Of a DNA stretch of 61,870 nt, positions 26,853 through 35,216 are shown piece after piece. Each line of letters starts with the position of its first letter. The first letter of the stretch is position 1. The stretch is from Prevotella amnii DSM 23384 = JCM 14753 (lineage in GTDB: Bacteria; Bacteroidota; Bacteroidia; Bacteroidales; Bacteroidaceae), in NCBI RefSeq assembly GCF_000378745.1, contig NZ_KB905271.1, positions 1 through 61,870 on the forward strand. The letters run 5' to 3'. Made by a program: the position numbers and the translations under genes. Below the pieces are notes generated by a model. The model did not search any database, was not told the DNA's origin, and saw only the letters and a program-made list of their open reading frames with translations.

Positions 26853-27935
26853 ATGAAATATAGCGTCATAGTGCCTGTTTATAACCGCCCTGATGAGGTA
26901 AAAGAGCTTTTAGAAAGCCTATCGGGGCAGGAGTATACCAATTTTGAAGTAATAATAGTGGAAGATGGCTCCAGTGTGCCATGCAAGGATATATGCCTAC
27001 AGTTTGCTGACAAGCTACAAATACACTATTTTTTCAAGCCTAACTCCGGACCATCGCAGAGCCGTAACTATGGTGCAAACCATGCTAAGGGCGATTATCT
27101 CATCATACTCGATTCTGATGTCGTAGTGCCAAAAGGATATTTTAAGGCTATTAACGAAGAGCTTGACAAGCAGTATGCCGACGCCTTTGGAGGTCCTGAC
27201 CGTGCCGATGACTCCTTTACCAACACACAGAAAGCCATATCCTACGCCATGACCTCTTTCTTTACCACAGGAGGTATTCGTGGTGGTAAGAAAAAGCTCG
27301 ACAAGTTTTATCCACGATCTTTTAACATGGGTGTGAAAAGAGAAGTATATGCCGAGTTGGGAGGATTCTCTAAGATGCGCTTCGGTGAGGATATAGACTT
27401 CTCTATACGCATCTTTAAGGCAGACAAACAATGCCGACTATTCCCTAAGGCATGGGTATATCATAAACGACGCACAGACTTTAGAAAGTTTTGGCGGCAG
27501 GTGTTCAATTCTGGCATTGCCCGCATCAACCTATATAAGAAATATCCCGAAAGCCTAAAGCTGGTACATCTCCTACCAATGGTGTTTACTTTAGGCGTAG
27601 GAGCATGCTTGCTTATAACCCTTATCGGACTGTTCTGCTACCTTCTTCAGTGCTGCCACTATTTCCCAACGGCAGGAAATAACACACAAGAGCTCTTACA
27701 CTTTAGCTCTTCAGCACTTATCTTGCTTGGCTTAACCCCACTCGTGCTTTACTCGATGTTAATATTTGTTTGCTCCACACGTGAGAGTAAGAGCCTCTCT
27801 GTGGGCTTGCTCTCTATCATAGCTGCCTTTGTACAGCTAACAAGCTACGGATGCGGATTCTTAAAAGCTTGGTGGAAAAGATGCGTAAAAGGGCAAGGCG
27901 AATTTAAAGCATATCAAAAGAACTTCTACAAATAA
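26853..27935 (+). CDS. Membrane-associated family 2 glycosyltransferase
   Basis: 360 residues. N-terminal GT-A domain: S-V-I-V-P-V-Y-N-R-P-D-E (about 4-15), V-E-D-G-S-S (about 36-41) and the DXD D-S-D-V (about 87-90); the acceptor region contains G-E-D-I-D-F-S near residue 180. The C-terminal third has about three membrane helices (about 232-257, 280-305, 320-335), so the enzyme should sit on the inner membrane. The acceptor is unknown. Preceded by the efp terminator and followed by a 22-bp repeat array. Confidence 0.87.
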   Translation: MKYSVIVPVYNRPDEVKELLESLSGQEYTNFEVIIVEDGSSVPCKDICLQFADKLQIHYFFKPNSGPSQSRNYGANHAKGDYLIILDSDVVVPKGYFKAINEELDKQYADAFGGPDRADDSFTNTQKAISYAMTSFFTTGGIRGGKKKLDKFYPRSFNMGVKREVYAELGGFSKMRFGEDIDFSIRIFKADKQCRLFPKAWVYHKRRTDFRKFWRQVFNSGIARINLYKKYPESLKLVHLLPMVFTLGVGACLLITLIGLFCYLLQCCHYFPTAGNNTQELLHFSSSALILLGLTPLVLYSMLIFVCSTRESKSLSVGLLSIIAAFVQLTSYGCGFLKAWWKRCVKGQGEFKAYQKNFYK

Positions 27936-27996
27936 TCATAACCATACGCCAAGAGCCTCGCTCGCCTCTCTAATCATTTATCATTCAGCACGTTAC

Positions 27997-28106
27997 AAAA
28001 CATCACCTTTTACCCTACAAAAGATGATGTTTTATGCTGCAAAAGATGATGTTTTTAAACGAGAAAGATGACCTTTTACTTCGTAAAAAGCCATCTTCCG
28101 ATAATT
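27997..28106. repeat. Five-unit array with exact 22-bp period (family 1, AAAACATCACCTTTT core)
   Basis: Units begin at 27997, 28019, 28041, 28063 and 28085. Each is a core of about 15-16 bases plus a variable 6-base spacer (CCCTAC, TGCTGC, AAACGA, CTTCGT). Unit 1 core is AAAACATCACCTTTT; units 2 and 3 carry the opposite orientation, AAAAGATGATGTTTT; unit 4, GAAAGATGACCTTTT, combines a left half of one orientation with a right half of the other; unit 5 is degenerate. The array lies between the converging 3' ends of the glycosyltransferase and the Cys-heptad gene. Confidence 0.85.
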
Positions 28107-28207
28107 AAATTTGCTTAGCGTGTACCACTGTACACTAACTTTTAAACCTTAAAAATTTAAATTTTGAAAAAATTACAACGGGTCTTCACAGATTACCTTT
28201 TTTCGTT

Positions 28208-28651
28208 TTATTTTGTTTCACTACATTTTTTATTTTCCTTGCAGCATTGCTTATTTTCTTTACCGCACTTCTTATCCATCTTGCAACACTGCTTCTTACC
28301 TTTCTTACAGCACTGCTTCTTATCTTTCTTACAGCACTGCTTTTTCTCTACGCTGCACTGCTTCATCTCCTTGCGGTATTGCTTCATCTCCTTGCGGCAT
28401 TGCTTCATCTTCTTGCGGCATTGCTTCATCTCCTTGCGGCATTGCTTCATCTTCTTGCTGCACTGCTTTTTCTCCTCTGCGCACTGCTTCATCTCCTCTG
28501 CGCACTGCTTCTTCTCTTCTGCGCACTGCTTTTTCTCCTTGCAGCACTGCTTCTTTTCTATTACAGGCTTATCGCTTTGAGTAATTGTATTTGCAGAAAC
28601 TGATGTTGCCATCATGCCCATTGCCATAAGGGCTAAAACTAATTTATTCAT
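28208..28651 (-). CDS. Secreted cysteine-heptad repeat protein (unknown function)
   Basis: 147 residues. A signal peptide (MNKLVLALMAMGMM..., likely cut after S-V-S-A) is followed by about 12 linker residues and then about 16 units of the type E-K-K-Q-C-A-E. The cysteine recurs every 7 residues in the first ten units, with one Cys-to-Tyr change in unit 9, and every 8 residues in units 11-13, where the unit has a CC pair. I count 20 cysteines, and Lys/Gln/Glu make up nearly all the rest. A heptad with Cys in one register would put all thiols on one face of a helix. No known family is recognised; metal, haem or thiol chemistry in the periplasm is conjecture. A promoter box (TATCTTTG) and an 80-base leader lie upstream. 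The 21-base DNA repeat keeps other frames open. Confidence 0.75.
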   Translation of the reverse strand: MNKLVLALMAMGMMATSVSANTITQSDKPVIEKKQCCKEKKQCAEEKKQCAEEMKQCAEEKKQCSKKMKQCRKEMKQCRKKMKQCRKEMKQYRKEMKQCSVEKKQCCKKDKKQCCKKGKKQCCKMDKKCGKENKQCCKENKKCSETK

Positions 28652-28737
28652 AATCTTACGTTTTAAAAATTAATACATTAATGTTATCCTTCACCCTTAG
28701 AGAAACTTCTCTTGGAGTGTTTATATTTTCTTTGAGC

Positions 28738-28745
28738 CAAAGATA
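28738..28745 (-). promoter_or_regulatory. -7 box of the Cys-heptad gene
   Basis: Read leftwards TATCTTTG, a perfect -7 box. It implies a leader of roughly 80 bases before the ATG at 28651, in which GAGAA/TTCTC can form a small stem. The best TTTG is 25 bases away, too far for the normal spacing. Confidence 0.5.
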
Positions 28746-28938
28746 CATAAAAATAATAATACCTTCTGCACAAAAAGCCATTATTTACCTTTTTTTTATA
28801 AATAATTTATTACATTAATAAAAAGGCTAACAGAAGCAAAAGAACACTTCTTTTTTATTACTTTATGGTGAAATATTATTATAATCTCGCCTCTTACCAC
28901 TACCTAAAGCTACATATCCTTTAGCTAAGAGGCATGGC

Positions 28939-30999
28939 TTACCTCTCCACCTTTATGTTACACTCTTCGTGTACTAAGCGTCCCTGTGAGGTTACTCCCT
29001 CCACAGTAATGTGATAATTGCCCGTAAAGGGTAGGGCATCAAACTCTATATAAGGTTTTATTATAACAGGATTCCACCATACCGTTCGGCTGTTTTGTGA
29101 AAGACGCGAAAAGTCGGTACCCACTTCATAGCCTAAAGGCATTACCTTCTTCTGACTGGTAGAGGCTATAGGCTCATCGGTATCGCACCCTCTTTTAGTG
29201 GTTATGGATATTACTCCGCTGCCTCCTCGTGCTCCCCAGATAACGGTGGTGCCACTTTTATATACATCTATGCGAGCTATGTCCGACATGTTTATCTGGT
29301 CTAAGTCGTAACCCTCTTCTGCAAACACTCCGTCTACGACAATAGCCGCAGGACGCTGCTTGCCATATACTGTGGTTACAGCTCTGACATAACACTGCTC
29401 CTTTCGTATGAAAAGTCCGGGAACACGGCGTAGAAGTTCGTGTATGCACGTGGCATTGATATCGTTAATCTCTTTTGCACCAAAAGAATATTCTGATGTA
29501 CGCGAATAAGCATCGCTCTTACTGGAAGAATAGCTCTTCTTTGTTACCACATTAACATTATCGAGCAATATTCCTCCAAAGCTTTTTTCATCTACCTGCT
29601 CATAATTGTCAGTGCCGTTCACATTAAAAGTAGCACCAGCCTGTAAGACCTGCTCTTTGGTAGGCAGTGCAGGGTAATCGGTTTCATGCATAACCAGTTC
29701 TAAGCGCTCACTACCATTTTGCTTGTTAGCCTTAACGAGGCATTCCGTTCGTGCAGGTATATCTATGCCGTTAAAGGCAAATCCTCCCAGGCTATCTGTC
29801 TGGGTGTTACTGGCAAAGCCTAAGGCAGGTATTATGAGGCTTACCTTTGCACCAGCTATGGGTAAGCGTCGAAGTAGTGTGCGCACATTTCCCGTTAAGG
29901 CAACCGACTCTTCTGCGGTGGCTAAAGGTGCAGAATACTTACCTTTTATAACCTCAGCCATATTATACCTTGTCCACGAAAAGGAAGATAAAAGTTCATC
30001 AGCAAGGTGCGGATTATTATAAAAAGTGGCAGCATCAGGTAGCAATGTGTTTACATCGCTTGCTAAAAAGAGCTGTGAAAGGATATTTGTGCGATCGCTA
30101 TTAAGGGGTGCTTCCTCTCTTCTTACAGATACTGACAGGTCGGCACGCTCTGCTTCATGCAGCATCGACTTGTCGAAAGGTATCCTTATATGCTCTCCTT
30201 GCTTATATGTCAGCTTACTGGGCAATAGCGGCAGCGAGAGCCTTTCTTGGTCGTTAGCCGAGAGAAAGAGCCTTGTGCTAAGCACGTTAGCATGCTTATC
30301 TAAGAGCAAAAGCTGTATTACCCCTTGTGGTAAGGAGTCGTTATCTATCGCTATGGGTTGAGTATTGGTAATAGGTTTACACAAAAACGGATAGGCACGG
30401 CAATGAGCTAAGAGAAAGTGTTCGCCTTCGAGGGTAGTGGAAACGATGAGTTTTCCGTCTTTATGCGTAAAACTTAATAATGAAGGTCTTGCTGCAAGTA
30501 TACCAAGAGGGGTAGAAGAGGTGGGCTTTTGCTTTATAGTAGTTTTGTCGTTAATAATGTCGAGGTACTGCACGTCTTCATAACCCTCTACCGCTGCCGA
30601 AAGCAATGTATATCCCCTTAGCAGGTAACGCCCCTGTCTAAGGTGTGCAGGTATGTCCATATATCCATAGTAAGCCCCGTTTTTCTCTTGTATCTTTATG
30701 CGATCAGCCAGTCCTCCGTCAGCCGCTATAAGCTCTACGTAAGCATATCTGCTCTTGTTAATGGGCTCGTGGCTAAGAGCATCTACCACATACACCTTCA
30801 GCCAGATACGTTCGCCTGCAAGATAGGTAGAGGCATCGGTATGTATATAGGTCTTTTCCTGTGGAAAACACTTTACCTGCTTAAGTATTCTGTCGAAGAC
30901 GTTACTCTTTTCCTGTGCCTTTATCATAGAAACATTTAGCATAAACACCGAAAGAAAGATAAGTGTTATCCTTAAAATGATATTTTTTCTTGCCTGCAT
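28939..30999 (-). CDS. MG2/TonB-plug domain protein without a barrel
   Basis: 686 residues. Signal peptide (about 1-28, ending K-A-Q), an MG2-like domain with the typical Y-I-H-T-D-A-S-T-Y-L-A-G-E-R-I-W-L-K (about 51-68), a carboxypeptidase-regulatory-like beta domain (L-T-G-N-V-R... near 365), and a TonB-receptor plug domain (about 510-605) with L-L-R-R-V-P-G-L and I-V-V-D-G-V-F. About 80 residues follow the plug; a 22-strand barrel is absent. Such proteins occur in Bacteroidales as periplasmic or surface proteins of unknown job; the plug may act as a docking module. It is transcribed alone, after galK. Confidence 0.8.
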   Translation of the reverse strand: MQARKNIILRITLIFLSVFMLNVSMIKAQEKSNVFDRILKQVKCFPQEKTYIHTDASTYLAGERIWLKVYVVDALSHEPINKSRYAYVELIAADGGLADRIKIQEKNGAYYGYMDIPAHLRQGRYLLRGYTLLSAAVEGYEDVQYLDIINDKTTIKQKPTSSTPLGILAARPSLLSFTHKDGKLIVSTTLEGEHFLLAHCRAYPFLCKPITNTQPIAIDNDSLPQGVIQLLLLDKHANVLSTRLFLSANDQERLSLPLLPSKLTYKQGEHIRIPFDKSMLHEAERADLSVSVRREEAPLNSDRTNILSQLFLASDVNTLLPDAATFYNNPHLADELLSSFSWTRYNMAEVIKGKYSAPLATAEESVALTGNVRTLLRRLPIAGAKVSLIIPALGFASNTQTDSLGGFAFNGIDIPARTECLVKANKQNGSERLELVMHETDYPALPTKEQVLQAGATFNVNGTDNYEQVDEKSFGGILLDNVNVVTKKSYSSSKSDAYSRTSEYSFGAKEINDINATCIHELLRRVPGLFIRKEQCYVRAVTTVYGKQRPAAIVVDGVFAEEGYDLDQINMSDIARIDVYKSGTTVIWGARGGSGVISITTKRGCDTDEPIASTSQKKVMPLGYEVGTDFSRLSQNSRTVWWNPVIIKPYIEFDALPFTGNYHITVEGVTSQGRLVHEECNIKVER

Positions 31000-31091
31000 A
31001 CTTGTTTTCTCCTTAACAAAAAGTGCGTTCTTATAACCATAGGCAAAGCCTGCTGTCTACATACAGCCTCCGCCTTCATATCTTTATAACA

Positions 31092-31127
31092 TAGTGGTAT
31101 AGCCTTTATCCTTGAGCCATACCACTA
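31092..31127 (-). terminator. Hairpin downstream of galK
   Basis: TAGTGGTAT (31092-31100) and ATACCACTA (31119-31127), a perfect 9-bp stem with an 18-base loop, 48 bases after the galK stop. No strong T-run follows leftwards. Confidence 0.5.
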
Positions 31128-31174
31128 CACCTTAATATATACATCTCTTATGATGCTTACCTAAAGAAAAAGCA

Positions 31175-32335
31175 TCAAACCACTCTGTGAGAGCCTTCAC
31201 TGATCAAAGCCGGATAGACCTCTACACGATGACCGTATTTAGCTGCAAAAAGCTCTGTGGCTTGCTTTATAAAATGGTCGTAAACAGTGTCCTTAACAAG
31301 GTTTATAGTGCAGCCTCCAAAGCCTCCACCCATAAGGCGAGCACCTGTAACGCCGCTCTTCTTAGCTATATAGACAAGGTAATCGAGCTCTTCACAGCTC
31401 ACCTCATACTCTTTGCTAAGACCCTCATGGGTAGCATACATCATCGCTCCCACCATTTCATAATCGCCTTTCTGTAAAGAATCGCACACTTTAAGCACAC
31501 GTTCCTTCTCGCCTAAAACAAAATGAGCACGACTATAATCCTCCTTACTTACCTGCTCGCGCACTGCCTCAAGCTCTTCTAAAGAAGCATCACGAAGAGT
31601 TTCATACTTTTTGTCGGCGAAATGCTTGCCCAACACCTTTACTACCTCTTCGCAAGACTTGCGCCTATCGTTATAAGGACTACCCACAAGCTCGTGGCGT
31701 ACCTTAGAATTTATCAATACCAGCTTATAACCCTCAGGGTGGAAAGGAAAATATTCAAACTCTCTGCTACGACAATCAAGGCGCATGAGCTTACCCTGCT
31801 TACCAAAAACACTGGCAAACTGGTCCATAATGCCACAGTTTACACCTATATACTTATGCTCTGTGGCTTGACCAGCAAGGACTATATCCCACTTAGACAC
31901 CTTGTTATCGGCAAAAAGATCGTTAAGAGCACAGCCGAAACAGCTCTCCATAGCTGCCGAAGAAGACATGCCGGCACCCAAAGGAACATCGCCCGCAAAG
32001 GCTATATTAAAGCCCTTTACCTCTACACCCAAAGCCTGAAACTCGCGCACCATGCCATATATAAACCTTGCCCATGTGGCACGAGGACCATCAGGATCGG
32101 TTACTTTAAACTCTACACGGTCTTTAAGGTCGATAGAATAACACATTACCGTATCAGTACCATTAGGCCGAACCTCTGCCATAATGCCCTTGTCTATAGC
32201 TCCGGGGAAGACAAAACCACCATTATAATCGGTATGCTCGCCTATAAGATTTATACGACCAGGAGAGAAATAAACATTACCCGTCTTGCCATCGAAATGT
32301 TTTACAAAACGTGAACGTACAAAGTTAATATCCAT
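31175..32335 (-). CDS. galK: Galactokinase
   Basis: 386 residues, GHMP kinase. The N-terminal signature G-R-I-N-L-I-G-E-H-T-D-Y-N-G-G (about 27-41), ATP loop V-P-L-G-A-G-M-S-S-S-A-A (about 118-129) and the C-terminal G-A-R-L-M-G-G-G-F-G-G (about 335-345) are complete. It phosphorylates galactose to galactose-1-phosphate, the first committed Leloir step. It is the last gene of a galM-transporter-galK series; an intrinsic terminator precedes it and no promoter is seen between, so its level may be set by read-through. galT and galE are not in the window. Confidence 0.96.
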   Translation of the reverse strand: MDINFVRSRFVKHFDGKTGNVYFSPGRINLIGEHTDYNGGFVFPGAIDKGIMAEVRPNGTDTVMCYSIDLKDRVEFKVTDPDGPRATWARFIYGMVREFQALGVEVKGFNIAFAGDVPLGAGMSSSAAMESCFGCALNDLFADNKVSKWDIVLAGQATEHKYIGVNCGIMDQFASVFGKQGKLMRLDCRSREFEYFPFHPEGYKLVLINSKVRHELVGSPYNDRRKSCEEVVKVLGKHFADKKYETLRDASLEELEAVREQVSKEDYSRAHFVLGEKERVLKVCDSLQKGDYEMVGAMMYATHEGLSKEYEVSCEELDYLVYIAKKSGVTGARLMGGGFGGCTINLVKDTVYDHFIKQATELFAAKYGHRVEVYPALISEGSHRVV

Positions 32336-32363
32336 AATTTGTTTATTAGTTATATTTATAAAA

Positions 32364-32397
32364 GCCCCCTTCCCTAATATAACTAAGAGAAGAGGGC
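32364..32397 (-). terminator. Intercistronic terminator between sugar transporter and galK
   Basis: Read leftwards, GCCCTCTTCTCT (32397-32386) can pair along its full 12 bases with AGGGAAGGGGGC (32375-32364), counting two G-U pairs, and is followed by TTTTAT. This is a good intrinsic terminator lying inside an apparent operon. Confidence 0.7.
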
Positions 32398-32415
32398 GAT
32401 AATAGAAACCTTTTA

Positions 32416-33732
32416 TTAATCTATCTTTATATCTTTATTCACATTCTTACTACCTACAAGAGTATAGAAACATATATAGGCTATACCCAAGAGAGGCACT
32501 AAGTAAGAGAAAAGATAGGTAGTATAGTCAGCCAGAACATTTTGAAGCAAAGGCAAAATGCCTCCACCTACTACCATCATCATAAAGATGCCGGAAGCAG
32601 CTGCGGTATATTTACCCAGACCTTCAGTAGCAAGATTGAATATAGAAGGCCACATCACAGAGGTGCAAAGACCACAAAGCACTATCAAAAGAGCTGCCAC
32701 AGGCACACTAACTATCTCAAAAGACTTTCCTGTAAATACCGGCATTGTTACCGTACTCGACTTGCCAAGCACCATTGCCACCACGATAAGCACCATTGCC
32801 ACTACCGTAACACAGCTCATAAGAACCTTAGAAGACACCTTATGGGCTATAAAACCACCTACAAAACGGCCTATAAGCATGCAAAACCAATATGTAGCCA
32901 CTACAGCACCAGCTATCTGTGTTGCCACCAACGCATTAAGACCTCCACCATTAGAACTTACATCTGAAAGGTAAAACATCAACGTACCGGGCAAGCCCAC
33001 TTCCACTCCTACATATATAAATATAGCTATTGCACCTAAAACAAAATGGCGGAAAGCCCACGGACTTACCTCAAAGACGGTCTGCTTATCCGTTTTGCCT
33101 ATCTCAGGGTCGCTAATAGGTATGAAAGTAAGCACTATGAAAGCTACCAAAAACACACACATAGCAATGTAAAGCACAGGGTTGACGTCCTTAATGGCTG
33201 TGTTTTTACTTACCTGACCTATCAAAGCACCTACAAACAAAGGCGTAAGCGTACCTGCAAGAGAATTGAGCGTGCCACCTATCATATTGAGCTGGTTGCC
33301 CCTGTTGCCACCTCCACCAAGAAGGTTTAGCATCGGATTAACCACAGTGTTAAGCGTACAAACACTGAAACCTGCAGTGAAAGCACCTAAAAGGTACACC
33401 GAAAAACCCGTTACAGCACCACACTCACCACAGAAACCTGAAAGGTATTGCACTAAAACGCCCAAGAAACCTATGCCTATACCGAAAAGAGCCGTCTTCT
33501 TATAGCCCACCTTTGTAAGCAATTTTCCTGCCGGAATACCCATGAAAAGGTAAGCCAAAAAGTTTGCCATGTTACCCAGCATGCCCACTGTGTTTGCACT
33601 CGAACCAGTGAAAGTGCTCTTCCATATTACACCAATAGGTGCAGCCAAGTTAGTTACGAACGAAATCATTGCATACAAAAACATCATTGTGATGATCGCA
33701 ATAATACTACCATTTTGTTTTGTGTTACTCAT
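32416..33732 (-). CDS. MFS sugar transporter (glucose/galactose type)
   Basis: 438 residues with about 12 membrane helices. The first loop carries N-M-A-N-F-L-A-Y-L-F-M-G-I-P-A-G with K-V-G-Y-K-K downstream, the usual MFS loop 2-3 pattern; the overall type resembles the FucP/GluP-like hexose:proton symporters that lie between galM and galK in Bacteroidales. Uptake of galactose or glucose is therefore likely, but substrate is inferred from context. It lies 266 bases downstream of galM, a gap filled by a 22-bp repeat array, and is followed by an intrinsic terminator and galK. Confidence 0.88.
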   Translation of the reverse strand: MSNTKQNGSIIAIITMMFLYAMISFVTNLAAPIGVIWKSTFTGSSANTVGMLGNMANFLAYLFMGIPAGKLLTKVGYKKTALFGIGIGFLGVLVQYLSGFCGECGAVTGFSVYLLGAFTAGFSVCTLNTVVNPMLNLLGGGGNRGNQLNMIGGTLNSLAGTLTPLFVGALIGQVSKNTAIKDVNPVLYIAMCVFLVAFIVLTFIPISDPEIGKTDKQTVFEVSPWAFRHFVLGAIAIFIYVGVEVGLPGTLMFYLSDVSSNGGGLNALVATQIAGAVVATYWFCMLIGRFVGGFIAHKVSSKVLMSCVTVVAMVLIVVAMVLGKSSTVTMPVFTGKSFEIVSVPVAALLIVLCGLCTSVMWPSIFNLATEGLGKYTAAASGIFMMMVVGGGILPLLQNVLADYTTYLFSYLVPLLGIAYICFYTLVGSKNVNKDIKID

Positions 33733-33772
33733 CTTTGTTTTTATTTATTTTATTTTTGTTACGTGCAAATAA

Positions 33773-33987
33773 GCTAATAGTGAGCCAAAATGTTTATATT
33801 CAAGCTCCCACTGCGCTAATCTTTTCTTGATGATTATTAGCCCTTTAAGCGCCTCTCTCTTAGCCTTCAGACGCCTCACTATTAGCCTTTAGACGCCTCA
33901 CTATTAGCCTTTAGACGCCTCACTATTAGCCCGTTAAGCCCTTTAGCTTAGCCTTCAAAGCCCATAAAGAGCCCTTTTAAAGAGCAA
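33773..33987. repeat. Seven-unit array with 22-bp period (family 2, TTAGCCTTTAG core)
   Basis: Units begin at 33834, 33856, 33878, 33900, 33922, 33944 and 33966; those at 33878 and 33900 are identical. The shared core is TTAGCC(T/C)TT(T/C)A followed by a GCGCC/ACGCC-like end in the central units. The first and last units are divergent. An inverted piece of the same repeat, GCTAATAGTGAG, lies at 33773-33784 (complement of CTCACTATTAGC), so a transcript could fold between the two. The array fills the gap between galM and the transporter gene. Confidence 0.85.
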
Positions 33988-33998
33988 TATTACTAATT

Positions 33999-35090
33999 TT
34001 ATCTCTCTACACCAAATTTATACACAGTTTTTTGCTTATATTCCTCGCCCGGAGATAGCACCACCGAGGGGAAGTAAGGCCTGTTAGGAGAGTCGGGGAA
34101 GTGCTGCGCCTCAAAGCAAACAGCACTGCGTCGTGGGAAGGTAGCTCCATGCTGACCCTTATAACCGTCAGCCCAGTTGTCGGTATATAGCTGCATTCCG
34201 GGTTCGGTAGTCCATACCTCCATCGTTCTACCGGTAACAGGCTCTTTGACGCGTGCGGCAAATGAAAGCTCGCCCTCTTCCTTTTTGTTAAGCACAAAGC
34301 AATGGTCGTAGCCCGCACCGTGCTTTATCTGCTCGTCGTCGGCATCAATATCCCTGCCCAAAGGCTTAGGACGTCTAAAGTCGAAAGGCGTACCTGACAC
34401 CTTTAAAATTTCACCCGTAGGGATAGAAGTGGAATCGATGGGCAAAAAGAAGTCGGCATTTATCTCACACTCCAAGCCCTCTATACTATCAGTAGGGTTG
34501 CCTATGCCTGCCAAAGAGAAAAAGCCATGACTGGTAAGATTGATTATCGTCTTCTTATTTGTCTTAGCCGAATATTTTATTACCAGCTCATTATCCTCCG
34601 TAAGCGAATAAGCTACCCACACGGTAAGCTCCCCTCTGTATCCTTCTTCACCGTAAGGAGATGTATATTTTAATACTATTGCGTGGCTACTTATCATCGT
34701 AGCGTCCCAAACCTTGGCATTAAAACCCTTCTTTCCTCCGTGAAGAGAGTTAGGACCGTTATTAACAGCTAAGCTATACTCCTTACCATTGAGCTGAAAA
34801 CGCCCTTTTGCTATGCGGTTAGCATATCTGCCCACTAAGGTAGAGAGGTAAGGCTCTGGCGAATGTATTACGTCTTCTATGTTGTCATGACCCTGAATGA
34901 TATTAGCCATATTACCATCTCTGTCGGGCATCATGATGGCTACAATAGCTCCACCATAGTTAGTTACAGCTACCTCACAGCCCTGCGTATTACGCAATAT
35001 GTATAAATCGGTCTGCTTACCATCTACCTTAGAGAGGAATTTCTCTTTAGACAAGCCACATAAGGGTGTCTTACTGTTTTCACTTTCCAT
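33999..35090 (-). CDS. galM: Aldose 1-epimerase (mutarotase)
   Basis: 363 residues. It interconverts alpha and beta anomers of galactose/glucose before galactokinase. The catalytic residues are visible: the His of N-S-L-H-G-G-K-K-G-F (about 117-126), the His of L-T-S-H-G-F-F (about 186-192) and the Glu of C-F-E-A-Q-H-F-P-D (about 328-336). No signal peptide, so it should be cytoplasmic, unlike many exported Bacteroides mutarotases. First gene of the galactose locus with a good promoter at 35127-35158. Confidence 0.94.
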   Translation of the reverse strand: MESENSKTPLCGLSKEKFLSKVDGKQTDLYILRNTQGCEVAVTNYGGAIVAIMMPDRDGNMANIIQGHDNIEDVIHSPEPYLSTLVGRYANRIAKGRFQLNGKEYSLAVNNGPNSLHGGKKGFNAKVWDATMISSHAIVLKYTSPYGEEGYRGELTVWVAYSLTEDNELVIKYSAKTNKKTIINLTSHGFFSLAGIGNPTDSIEGLECEINADFFLPIDSTSIPTGEILKVSGTPFDFRRPKPLGRDIDADDEQIKHGAGYDHCFVLNKKEEGELSFAARVKEPVTGRTMEVWTTEPGMQLYTDNWADGYKGQHGATFPRRSAVCFEAQHFPDSPNRPYFPSVVLSPGEEYKQKTVYKFGVER

Positions 35091-35126
35091 ATTTTTGGTT
35101 TTAGTTATTATCTTTCAAATTATCTG

Positions 35127-35158
35127 CAAAGTAAATAAAATTAAGATAAATCTGCAAA
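35127..35158 (-). promoter_or_regulatory. galM promoter
   Basis: Read leftwards, TTTG (35158-35155), 20 bases, TTACTTTG (35134-35127); one mismatch in the -7 box. Confidence 0.65.
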
Positions 35159-35216
35159 CTTTTTATCACTAAAACTTTTAAAAATATCCTTCAGCACACG
35201 CCCTTTTCTTATTTTT

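Noticed and set aside
27997..28106. CRISPR array
   Set aside because: Repeats of about 15 bases with 6-base spacers and mixed orientation are far too short; no cas genes in the window.
28164..28603. Long rightward open frames opposite the Cys-heptad gene
   Set aside because: They are stop-free shadows of a 21-base repeat; only the leftward frame has a signal peptide, a promoter box and a sensible composition.
31622..32314. 230-residue rightward frame opposite galK
   Set aside because: Antisense shadow; galK has all motifs of its family on the other strand.
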